Below are positions 1 to 11,312 of a stretch of DNA of 64,000 nucleotides, piece by piece. A program made the translations under genes and the position numbers. This DNA is from Oreocharis arfaki (Eukaryota; Chordata; Aves; Passeriformes; Paramythiidae). Positions within the stretch are counted from its first letter, which is position 1. The number at the start of each line of letters is the position of its first letter. The notes under the pieces were generated by a model. The model searched no databases. It had not been told where the DNA came from and saw only the letters and a list, made by a program, of their open reading frames with translations. The DNA lies in assembly GCA_013398015.1 (NCBI GenBank), contig VZRR01006742.1:607827-671826 (forward strand), read 5' to 3'.

Positions 1-3000
1 ACTGGTGGCTGATGTGATTCCCTTATCTTTCTCCAAAATACGTTTTTAATTTTTCCTTGACACGCAGGTGGATCAGAGAGCTACTGTTTTATGATTTAAT
101 TCTCTTCAACTCTTTTGGAATGTGTACAGCTCATTACACAAAAAGAACTGGAGAATTGCTAGTTCAAAGGGATAATAGCAGAACTTGAAATAAGTCAGTT
201 TGAATAAAAGAAGAAACCAGCTGAGCCTGTAGTCAAAAAGTCTGACTGATTTCAAGCTGAAATCTTTGGCACATCTGGATAACAAAGAACACACTATAAA
301 ATGAAGGTTTGTGCCTTCTCGCCCTCTTGGGGTGAAGCTGGAGTATGGAGATGCTCTGATGGCAGTTCCACTGTGCTAGCTCAACCGTAAATGTGACCGG
401 GAAGGGGATGAGGTCTCACAGGAAACCTGTTTTGAGCTCAATTTCACAACAGAAGAAGTGAGCTGTTTATGAGTAAGAATACCTAGTTTTCTTCAGTGAA
501 TGTCTGAAGACTTTGCTCTAACACCTTGACATTCACAGTATGGACTGCCTGTCTAGTTGTCCACTCATGTTCACTTCTTTTTTTTTTTTTTTAATTAAGT
601 GCTGGTTGGGACAAGGTATGCATTCATGAGAAGTGCTAATAAATCTCTGATCTTTGTTTCACAGACAGCACCCACAGGAGTGCTGTGTCCTCTTCTGTGA
701 GCAGTGGCATTTGCACAAGGAGGAGCAGTTCTCCTTGTCACCAACAACCAACCTGTCTTCAGAGGGCAAGTGGGTGAGCTCCTTCACTGGCAGCGAGGCT
801 TTGCTTCTTCTCTTTTCCATCACGCAAATACTCTCTCAGCCTTCTATGGTCTGGCTCTAGACCCAACTGCAGTCACATTTCACAGAGTTGAAATAAAATT
901 TTACAAGTCAGTTTTGCTTAAGCAGCGGAATGCTTGGAGGACCATCCTGGACTCAGGGAGAGGTATTTCCACTGAAGTATTAATAACACTGAAGTACTAA
1001 AACTATTATCTGAATATTTCTGAAAATGAAGAAAGCCTAAGAAATATGGAAAAACTCAGTTGGTTTATTTGTGCAATATATAATTTGTGAATTACATGGA
1101 ACACATCTAGGACAGTATCAGTCCTTGGGGAGGATATCTTAGTTCTGCCTTGCAGGATTTCCACATTTAACTTAGGAGTAGAGTGGTAAACCAAAGCTAG
1201 CACCTTTTTCTTTTTTTTTTTTTTTTTGGTTAAAATAAGGCTTCTGTGCTCAAGTCTTAAGTGATTTAATGTGGAAATTCTGAGGGACAAAATGCAGAAA
1301 AAGGAAAGTGCAATTGTAAATAAACCCACAAGCAATAAGGAGGACTTTGGCAAAGGAGGATAAAGATAGAGAAAGAAACAGAGAAGTGAAATATGTCTAG
1401 TGAGAGAGAAGTGTGGAGTAACTGCAGGGAACACCAGAAATTTCCTACCCGTGGGACCATATCACCAGCTCAGGCAGAAGCAGCTGTGCCCAGCAGAGAC
1501 CCAGGTTTGTCAAAGACCCTGGGGCTATCTTGACAGAAACTAAACCCAAATGCCAAGCAAAACAGGGTTAGAGATGAAGAAAGCTTTTTACCTTAAATGA
1601 AAAGCTTTGCCTTAAATAAAAACTTTCAAAGGACTGCCCCCCTTCTCCTCCACTGCATGAAAAACAGAAAACTTTAGCAATCAATGGCTGTTGGGCTCTG
1701 TTGTCAAGGACTTGGTTATAATGCAGCTTGGACAGCCACGGTGGATGAGGCCAACAGGGGATTCAAATTGAATGACCTTCTTTTGTTGCATGTTGGTTTT
1801 CAGTTTTTATTAAAAAAAGCTCTTTAGCTTAGGTCTCTACCTAGGCTTTTTTTGTAACCGAGATATAAAACAGTTTGGCTCCATCTAAACTGGCCAGCCA
1901 AACTGTGTTACAAGGTCAGGCCATAAACAAATTTAACAACTGTTGTTAATTAAATAGTTATTGTAGTATAGATGGGGTCAAACAAAGGGTATGTGTGGGA
2001 GGGGAGGGAAAGAGAGGGCCTAAGTGGCAAAAGGTGGGGGAATCTTGGCTCCTGACTTAGAAGGCGTGAACAAGCAAGAACTCTGTGGAAAAGACCTCTG
2101 GGACATAACAATAACAGTTAGCATTTCAAATTTTGGTGCAAATATTAAGAAATTAATAGCAAAACCTCCAAACTCATGTTCTCTAATTTACACTTTCCTA
2201 TTATGTGAAACCATCTTGGTAAGTCTTGGCTTTTCTCCAGCGGAAATCCTGTATCTGCCTCTATCAGTGGTATCACTTCAATGACATATTAATGCCTCCC
2301 CATGCCAGGGTGTTGTCCAAGTTCCAGCTGTTTGAAAGAGTTGTTACAGAATAGGAATTCCACTTGGAGATTTATAGAACAGCAACAGGGAAAAAAAAGG
2401 AGGATTACATTTAATTTTAATATTCAGAAATGTGCTTTCTTTGTCATGAAAATGGCACCCTGCCTGCGTGTCTGCAGCCTGCCTCGCATACTGATTTTGT
2501 GTGTGCCTAGCTAAAACCAGTGCCTGTGATATGATCTGATTTTGACTCTACAGAGGAAGGTAGGAGGAGCAAAATTTATGTTTCAGGTCTGTAAGGCATT
2601 TTAAAGTTAATCGGGTCCTTTGGGTCTGATATAATTTGTGTAAGATTGCTGTTGATGATTAGAATAGCTATTTAAGATTTTTGTTAATAGTCTGTTACAT
2701 GGACCCAGTGGAAAGATTCCAATAGCAGTCTGCTAGTTTTTCCCTGTCACATTCAGGTTACAGACCCTTCACAGATGTTGTAAATAGACATCAATACTAA
2801 AAGGGAATATTACACAAATTAAAATCATAAGTGTGCTCAAACTGCCAACATAGACATTTTGTTAAAAACATCTGTCACATAAAAGCAAACATTTAAGGCC
2901 ATTATATTTATAACAATTGTTTTCATTTTTAATATGTACTGCATATTTTTCTTTTCTTCTGTTATTATTGATTTGAATATCTTTTCTTAGACTTTAATAC

Positions 3001-4209
3001 TTATTTTTTCCAACATTACTTATGTTCTTGACCATATAAATAATAACGTGGCCTTTTAATGAAAAGGAATAAATCTCAGTTGTTGGAAGTCTATTGGATA
3101 CTTGCACACTGAATGAGTCAACTGAGAATCCAACACCATGTTCTCCAAAAAAAAATATAGTTATCAAATGTTACAAACACAAGTATTAAGCTGGATGTCT
3201 GTTCAGTTACATCCAGTTATTTAATTCTGTTCTGAAATTAATTTCTTAGGTGAAAAGGATAAATGACATATAAATGACATATAAATGTCCTGTTCTGGGC
3301 CTTTTTGTTGTATTACTGCTGATGCAGCTGTTCCAATTGTACAAGTACTCACCATAACACTGTGCAGTAGAGCTCCCCAAAGCTGGACAGCCCTGAGATG
3401 CTTTCTAACTAGCACACCTACTGCACTGCTGTTATCCACCCTTCCTCCCCCCTTTCCGCTTCTGCCTGCAGTTTCTGGGTAAATCTGTGAAATCTCTTAG
3501 CCCAAGCTGCTCTAGGTTTGTCTCACCAGTGCTGTTTCTACTATAAAATAAAAGAGAATTAGAAACCATCCGTGCCCCCATTTATCCTGCTTACAGCTCC
3601 TCTCTCTCTTATGTTTGCTTTGGGGAGAACTAACTGGAGCTAGAGCAGAAAAGGAACTAACAGTGAAGAAGTGGGGACAACTGGACCTCGTGCTCAAGCT
3701 CAGCCTTATCTCCTTCTGTTTGTAACAGCACACTTCCTAACAGCTCAGACTTGTCAGAAGATTATATAAATATAATGAATTGTCACAATCAGGAAGAATT
3801 TGCTACTCATGGAACAACAGTCTTGGTCTGGTTAAAATCAATACTTCCTATTTTCTTGATTACTTGTGTTTTGAAAACCACTTAAATATATGATCAGCTT
3901 TAAGTTCATACTTAGCTTTTCCTTAAGTTGGTGTGATATTTCTCGATGTAAGGCCTCCGTATAACTAGATCCAGTTGAAGAACAGTTGCAGTCTCGAGAC
4001 GCTGTTATTTGTGTGGCACGGAGGGTGTGCTGGACCCTTCACAAATGTAGAAAAACAGCCCATGGCCAGAGGAATTGTTTAACCAACTCAGACGCAAAAA
4101 AAAGTAATGAAAAATGTAAATACTGACTTCAAATTCCACTCAAGAATGGAACAGATCTCATGAAGAGATTATGAAGGTGCTCTGTTGTGTAGGACTGAGT
4201 AAGCCAGAA
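1..4209. other. Noncoding AT-rich single-copy stretch
   Basis: No gene is recognised here. The open frames are short and interrupted; the minus-strand frame over 1006-1434 owes its lysine run to the T tract at 1211-1227. Homopolymer T runs lie at 578-592 and 1211-1227, and a G-rich tract at 1997-2018. A 12-bp direct repeat (AAATGACATATA) occurs twice in tandem near 3262-3287. Composition and lack of splice-flanked frames fit intergenic or intronic DNA. Confidence 0.6.
1997..2018 (+). repeat. G-quadruplex-capable tract
   Basis: Four G-runs (GGG, GGGG, GGG, GGG) are separated by loops of 1, 1 and 7 bases, which meets the usual G3+N1-7 rule. The surrounding sequence is AT-rich, so the tract stands out locally. 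Whether it folds or has a role cannot be told from sequence. Confidence 0.55.
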
Positions 4210-4325
4210 CCGTAGCATCACAGAAATGTCAGTTGGAAGAGATGCCTAGAGATTTCCTGGTTATCCAATGTTACCTCGCTCTCGAAGCGGGATTGCCACC
4301 AGTGCTAGAGCAGCCCTTAGTCCGA
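4210..4325 (-). repeat. Possible degraded CR1 3' end
   Basis: The run from 'atcacagaaatg' through 'agttggaagagatgcctagagat' follows the pattern of the reverse-complemented CR1 3' terminus: a short ATTCTRTG-like tail, then a GGTTGGAAGGGACC-like block, then a GAGATCATC-like block. The match is weak and contains many substitutions. The later part (accagtgctagagcag) is only suggestive. It could be a chance resemblance. Confidence 0.33.
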
Positions 4326-7300
4326 AAGAACATTGTGAGTTTTTTTATTTTTCATTGCTGTGCATCACAGGGTATCATTGCCCTTTGAAAGTGTCCTGTA
4401 CAGCTTCTTCAGAATTACCCTGCATGTCAGGAAAAGGCCCAGGTCACTCAATAAAGGCATGATATGTTAAAAAGTGCAATTATTATGATCATATTAAAGC
4501 CAAAACTAGAAGTCACTGGGCTTCACTGAGTTGTTGAAACACACAGTAAGAGTCAGATTGTAAAGGATATCTTTGCAGCATCCTGCTGCTGCTGCAGCAG
4601 GGTCCTGGTTTGCCAGAAGTCCTGTCCTAATTCTGTGTTGCATCTTCCAGCCTGTAGAGATGCCTTGTTCCTGGTTATGGAACAAGGGAATCTCAACTAG
4701 ACATCTATATTTAGGAACTCCATTGACAGTAGTGAATAGATTTCAGCTGACTACAACAGGAGCTTACACAACATGCTCCCAGATAAATACCTGCAAATAG
4801 ACACCTGTAGGATTCAGATCCCACCTGGAGGGGCAAAGTAGGAGGTTTCTGAAAGGAGAATTTTGAACCCTGTCTTGAAGAACAACATGTTCATCGCCCG
4901 TCTTTATTGTGGAGGTACAGATTCCGTGTCGCTAATGTTCCAAATGAAATATTGAGGAGGCCATGCTGTATAAGTGTATGCACTAAACCAGCCTCGCTTC
5001 TCTCACATATTCTACAGGGTTTCTATGCTAACTAACACTTAACTGTATAATTATTGTAATTTTTTAAAATTTGAGTATTTAGTGGTAAGTATTTAATAGC
5101 ATCTGTTCAATTGTATTATGTTATTTTTTATTTAACAGAAGATTCCTGAGAGAAACAATAAGAAAAGATAGTGAACATGAATAAAAAGAATGAGCTATTA
5201 CAGTTTCACCCTCAAAAAATGTCATGATGTATTTTTAGGGGTTTTCAGTGGGAAAATGGAAACACAATGGGTCACAAATATAACTTGCTGTCAGAATAAC
5301 TGCTTTTATGAACTGCAAACCAGAACCACCAGGCATTCGGGCAGTGTGTAGATAAGAACTATCAGCATCAAGGCACTAAACGGACAGATTCCTGTAAAGC
5401 ACATAGCTCCTAGGTACGCGACCTGCATGGGAATAATATACAATTCCTGAAATATGTCAGTTCCTCTGTTTTCTGCTCATCTTAATTTTTCTGTTTGTCT
5501 TACTTCAAGATGCCTAATTTGCTGTGTTCGACATTAGTTTCAGCTATAATTTCTCAGCATGTGTGTGTGCCTTGTCCCTTTATTTCCCCATTTTGTTCTG
5601 TGGACACAGTTACTGCCATTTGACAAATGAGTTCTGGTAGTATTATCCATCTCTGTTCTTTATGAGCTTAAAAGTGCATGAAGTCAGGCATTTATCTACA
5701 TGTCTTTCTAATTTATTGTCAAATTATTCTGTCCTCTAGAACTTACCAGGTATGTCAGTAGAGATTTCAGAGAAGAGATTTAGGGTGCATGTACTTCCAA
5801 AATATTTATTTAGCGCTAAAGTAAAGAAGGGTTTTTTACTGTTTTTGCTGGTTTTGCTGTTTTGGTTGGGGTTTTTTTGTTTGTTTGTTTGTTTTTCCAG
5901 GCAAATGAATTGGAAGGTTTGGCAGGAAACAAAATGTAAGAATCAAACTCCTGAATTAGTTTTTCAGAAAGAATGAAACAATAGAGTCTATGCTGAGAGG
6001 TAGCTGAGGGCCACTGTAACCTGTGCAGGGGTCTGGGGGAGATTTCTCCCCTAAGTGATATAATTGTATTGCAGCTTTGTTTTGCAACTAGACTCTGCTG
6101 GGACAGAGGTAAGTTACCATGGGGAAAAGACAGCATGCAAATATTAGCTGCAAATCCACTGACATCATCTCTCAGTAACTCCATGTGCCCTTTTGTCTTG
6201 CAGAAAAGTGGTCCTTTGAAATCTCTTGCCTGTCAGCCAAAACCAGGTTGAAAAGTAACAGTCCCCTGGTACCAGAGGAGAAAGGCTGTGCTGGCCAGCA
6301 GACTGGCAAAACACAGCTGCTAACTCTGTGCTCTGACGAGTTGGGAAAACACAATCTCTGGGGCTTGTTCTAGGTCCTTCCAGACCTCAGTGGGAATGTC
6401 CATTGCATTTTCTGGTGCTGGCTGAGATCATCTATGCATAGATTTTCCCAGTACCCGGTTCAGATCCTACTTCAGGCACTCCCTGGCAAACATAATTTTG
6501 TAAACACTTTGTAGCACTCTGTGCCTGACTGTTGTGTCTATGGCTGATCTCTTCCTTCGAGTATACAGCTGCACAGGAACCTGTATTTATCCTCATATTC
6601 GTTGTGCTTTCAACTGTGTTCAGATCTCACAAGTGTCTTGTATTTGTTATTTTTCTGTTGAAGTCTTTGTTTGCCAAAGTCTTTGATCTCACATATCCAA
6701 ACATAAATATTCTCTCAAACACTGTACTCAGATGGCCAGAGGAAGGAACAGTCTTTGCAAACGTGCATTGTGTCAGTATCTCAAAAATCAGGCAAAGTCA
6801 CATTCATAAAGCAAAACATTATCCTCTGTTTATAAGACAGTGAAGAGTAGTGAAGCTTCTTATCACTGCACACAGCAGCTCTGCACAGGAGGGGGGAGGT
6901 TCCAGAGAGGGTCAGTCCTGTGCTGGTAAGGTATTGTGGTGACATGGTGGGGGTGAATAGATCCGTGGGAGGGCAAGAAAGTCATGAAACCCTTTCGTGC
7001 TCCAGTCTCTTTCCCAGCAGAACGCTGAGGTCCCTTACAGTCCCCGTACTGTGGCTTTGGGGTGGGAGGGATTAAGACCAGTCAGGTGTGGCTGGGGAGT
7101 GCTGTGTGTTCCAGGTACTCTTCATAGTTGCTACAAGGGAGGCTCTTAGAGCCAGCTAGTGCTTTGGTCTCCCCAACAGGACAGCTGCCACGTGGAGTGG
7201 GAAGGTGCAGATTTGGCTATTGTGACTTACCTTTGTGCAGTAAATTTGAGTAAGAGACAGAGTTGCATCTTGCTTCAAAATGCATGGACACTCTGGGAGT

Positions 7301-8025
7301 TCTGTAAATGCTACAACTGAGCTGTCATTTCATAGGGGAGAATCAGAGGATGGGCTATTTTGGCTTCATGACTTCTGCTGTGGCATATTTATGCTTTCCA
7401 GTAGAGGCCTCCTACAAAGATGACCTCTCAGTTTCTTTGGAATAAACAGACTGCAACTAAAAACCCACCCCCACAAAGTGTTACCTGCTTGCTTCTGATA
7501 TGATAATAAATTAAATGAATGTTCAAAATTAAATGCATATGTTTTTTCATGACCAGAAGCATAAACTGGTATCTGCTTTGTTAAGGATCTCTTTAAAACG
7601 GATCAAATTCTGGACCCAGTTCCTCCTCTGGCATTAATTCCCCCAGATGCCTATGCAAGCATATCTGCTTCCATAAATTGTGGATCTGCCCCTTGCAATT
7701 TAAAGTATAAATTTTAATTTTGGAACAATTAGACTATCTGTCTTCTCTGGGGAGATCTTAAGTCACTGGTGTTTACATGTTTTCAACACCTAGAAACTCT
7801 GTATCCATACACTGGTAAAAGAGGAGGGGGCTCAGTGACTGGTCAGAAAGCAGTGCTTGTAATAAGTCAATTCGAGTAATTCCACTTCCGTTTTAAAGAA
7901 ACACTAAAATTTGGTTGGCAATGACAGTGCCAAAGGATGTTAAAGAAAAGGACTCTGGTGGCCTTCAAGACATAGTTGTGGAGGGCATTTGCAAGCCTGC
8001 AAGCCTCTCTCTGAGGAGGATAAAA
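4326..8025. other. Noncoding single-copy stretch
   Basis: No gene is recognised. There is a T/G-rich tract at 5821-5896 with a (GTTT)4 microsatellite at 5879-5894. The open frames at 5816-6184 (minus) and 6532-6843 (plus) are short, have no recognisable domain, and part of the first is translated microsatellite. Around 5640-5720 there is a faint resemblance to old LINE2-type 3' sequence, too weak to call. Confidence 0.55.
5871..5896. repeat. (GTTT)n microsatellite in a T-rich tract
   Basis: Four tandem GTTT units follow a T7 run and are followed by TTTTT. Low complexity is seen directly. Such tracts are commonly length-polymorphic. Confidence 0.85.
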
Positions 8026-8522
8026 AATCATAGAGTCAATGAATTATTTGGTTGGAAATGATCATCTAGTTCCAGCTCCCCTGCCATGGGCAAGGACACC
8101 TTCCACTAGACCAGATTGCTCAAAGCCTAATCCAGCCCGGCCCTGAACACTTCCAGGGATGGAGCATCCACAGCTTCTCTGTCAACCTGCGCCAGGGCCA
8201 CACCACCCTCACAGTAAAGACTTGCTCTGTAATATCTAATCTAAACCTACCCTGTTTCAGTTTAAGACCATTCTCCCTTGTCCTAGCCCTACATGCCCTT
8301 GTAAAAAGTCCTTTTCCAGGTCTCCTGAGCCCTCTTTTAGGTACTGGAAGGCAGGTATAAGGTCTCCCTGGAGATTTCTCCAGGCTGAACATTCCCACCT
8401 TTCTCAGCTTGTCTTTGTAAAAGAGGTGCTCCAACCCTCTGATCATCTTTGTGGCCCTCCTCTCACCCACTCCAACAGGTCCACGTTCTTCCTGTGTTGG
8501 GGGCCCCAGAGCTCAGAGTAGC
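8026..8522 (-). mobile_element. CR1 LINE, 3' end, 5'-truncated
   Basis: This is the 3' terminal region of a CR1 non-LTR retrotransposon, read here as its reverse complement, so the element lies on the minus strand. Recognisable CR1 blocks occur in order: the ATTCTRTG-type tail near 8026, 'ctgccatgggcaaggacacc', 'aacacttccagggatgga', 'gcatccacagcttctct', 'caccaccctcacagtaaaga', 'tgtcctagccctacatgccc', 'aggctgaacattccc' and 'ctctgatcatctttgtgg'. Homology fades just after the 'gggccccagagct' block. Only about 0.5 kb remains with no ORF2, which is the normal product of 5'-truncated CR1 insertion. Many substitutions suggest it is old. The minus-strand open frame over 8120-8470 is a by-product of this repeat. 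Confidence 0.93.
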
Positions 8523-11214
8523 CATTCTCCCACACAGCGCCTTCCCCAGCCATGGCCCAGCATGCATGCCATACTGGGCAGTACCAGTGCACCAGCCATG
8601 AGGAAACCAGTTATGAAGAGAAGAGGAGCTGTGTTTTCTTTGGCAGTGTACAAATCTCCTAAGTATGGTTGCTACAGAAACAGCTGTCAGCTACCTCATG
8701 AGTTTGCCGTGAAAAGTGGGTAAGAAGCTCAATCTTTATTTTGTGTCAGTGTCCTGAATAAACTGTCCACCATTACATATGGGATCCATAGGGGAGTATG
8801 TTTGGAATCAGCACTGCCTGCCCATGGTGGCTCAACTCCCCAAGAGTATAATTTAATCTCTCTTCTGCCCTTATTCACATGCTGCCATTCAGGCTTTCCC
8901 TGAATGCCTCATCAATGGAGAGTAAGTGCAGCACAGGGTTTGGTCCTTTCACTTCAATTTTTACGGTTTGTTTTTATATAAACACATCTCAAGGAGTTTT
9001 ACAAAAGCTGCATAATTCAAGACAGCTTTTGGCATGATAAAAATAAGTGAAAAGAGAGGAGAAAAGATCCTTTCACTCTGATTTCAAAATGAAGGAGTAA
9101 AAAGTGTCCCAGACATCTGATATGGGAAGGTCCAGAAGAGACTTCTTAGCAGTCCCCTATCTACAGAAACAGTGAGACAAATGAGCCAGTATGAAATGCT
9201 GTGAAAAGCCACAGTAGCTCCAGAATGTACTTTTCAGAGTCTCAGAGACTGAAAAAACCCCACCACTTGTTCAACATAGAGCTTGTTGGGAATTTTTTGC
9301 TTGGGCTGGCCTTCTAGACAAGAAACAGTACTTGGAGTAGGTTTTCTCTCTGCAAAAACCTACACTGGAAAGCACTGCTTTTGTAAAAAAAGAAAAAGAA
9401 AAAGCAAAAAGAAACAGTTTTTGTTTGAAAAAGTCTAATTAAATATTTCATTTAAGGTTATTTATTTAGCCAGTTAAAAGTTATGTAAAATCACTTGAAA
9501 AAAATGTAAGTACAAGGCACTGTAAGAAAACATGAAAGAGTGCACATTGTTGCTTACATGTAACCATACGATGGTGACTGAGATGTGTTGCTGTACCTCT
9601 CCTGCTCTCCAGGTGCTGGTCTGCCATAGCCCTGTGTCTCATCTGTCAGCCCTTTGGGGATGCCTTTGGATCTTTTACAGCACCCCACTCTCCTTAGAGG
9701 CTGCAGCTGACGCAGACCATTTCTTCCTTGCTGCCCTTTTTCAGGCCCAAAACTGAAACTCATTCACCAATGCATGTTCTGTGGAAGCCAAAGATGAAGT
9801 CACAGAAATCTGACATCCGTCTGGCCACTCTGTCTGGTTCCCCACTCACCTGCTGAGGAAACTGCTAGGTCTGGTTGGGGAGCCCTGTTTAACTGGTTCT
9901 AGCTCTGCCATGAGTATGACCTACAGAATTAGCTTTACATATATTTCACATGGTTTGGGTGGAAAATTCAAAGCAAAAGCAGACAGATACCTGGAAAGAG
10001 TCCCACATCTTTGGGAGGGGTGAAGGAGATTTCTGCAAGTATTTTCTCCTTGGGAAGAGATAGAGTATGTATTGTATCCAGCGCACATGTTTCTTTTACG
10101 AATGCTCTTACATTAAGTAACCATAACCATCCATAATATAAACTCTAAACTCTAAATAACCCACCACATGGTATGAATCTATAGGTAAGTAAAATTAGAA
10201 ATGGTTCAAATGAAGTCTGCCAGAACCAAAAGTTTCCTTTTTTTTTTTCCCCTCCGTTTTGTTGGCCTGTAATGGAAAATAGAAATTTATACCCCTGGAC
10301 TTTTTACATCTTCCAATTAGCTTTCAGCATGACCATGGGGCATTCAGGTGAGTGAAGATACAGAAGATTCACTGTAAAATGTCCAACAGCCCATTACAAT
10401 TTCAAACATGCATGAATGAAAATCTACACAGGAAAATTAACCACTTCCTCGAACTGTTCAAGAAAATTATAGCATCTTGCCTACATGAACAGGACCAAAA
10501 CATGCATATGTGTTTTACAATCCTATTAACACATCTAATAGAATCTGATTCCATTCCACATTGCCTCAATAGAGTTGTAGAACAAAAATGAGATATTGTG
10601 TTTTGTCTAAATTTCCACTCTAAGGAACTCAGTGCTCTTTGGTCAAGGACATACCTTAGCAGTGGCAATTTATTTGAATTATGATTTTTAAATGCTTACC
10701 TGTCCAAACCATATCACATTACATTAACAGAGCAGCAAAAATAAAATTAAATCTGGGTTAATTTTCCTATTATAGTAGTGGGATGTTAATTTATGACATT
10801 AAAAAGCAAATCATCTGCAGCAAACACCAGCAAGTTGTCGGTAATTGAGGAGGGTTCTTTCCTATTGCAAGGACTACATTGTGAGGGACTTTCGGGGTCA
10901 GATATAGCTCTGATCTGGGAGGGGGCCTGCAGTGGAGCTACACAAATGTTCCCATGTCATGCTGCTCCTCTGGTTGGTGATAATGTTCACAGGAAAGCCA
11001 TATCATCTTCACCTTCCCTAGTAAGCCCATTCCTGACTTCTGCCATCAGTTTGACAGTTGTGTTTTGGGGTTTTTTTCCCCTTTTCTTTTTTCTATTCAC
11101 TTTCTTCAATTTGTCTATAGAAATTGCACATTTAATTGTCACACATCAGATTGAAAAACACATTGTAAAAACAGGTAATGCTATATTTGTGGAAGGGCTG
11201 GCATGCACTTCCAT
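8523..11214. other. Noncoding single-copy stretch
   Basis: No gene is recognised. An A-rich AAAAAG-type simple repeat is at 9384-9415 and a short T tract near 10240. The overlapping frames at 9532-9763 and 10352-10668, on opposite strands, have no recognisable domain. The 3' part lies inside the 222-codon open frame that starts at 10793, discussed under findings. Confidence 0.55.
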
Positions 11215-11312
11215 GGATCTAAGCCCAATCCTGCAAACTGCAGGCTCTTACCTAAGATGCAAAACCATACTGAACTCAATAGCAGTTCATGACAATGTTT
11301 GCAAAATAAGGA
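11215..11312. repeat. Ancient interspersed repeat with GGCCCAATCCTGCA-type end
   Basis: The block starts with 'aagcccaatcctgcaaact' and continues through 'actgaactcaatagcagttcat' to 'gtttgcaaaataagg'. From memory of amniote genomes, many old repeats share a GGCCTGATCCTGCA-type terminus followed by a CACTGACTTCAATGGGA-type core. I cannot assign a family name. Similar motifs occur at 45391-45450, 49498-49515, 55018-55100 and 63221-63240 in this window. Confidence 0.42.

Noticed and set aside
1006..1434. 142-codon minus frame with a lysine run
   Set aside because: The lysines come from a T17 homopolymer, and there is no domain or splice context.
8120..8470. 116-codon minus-strand frame
   Set aside because: It lies wholly inside the CR1 3' end, which is untranslated in the element.
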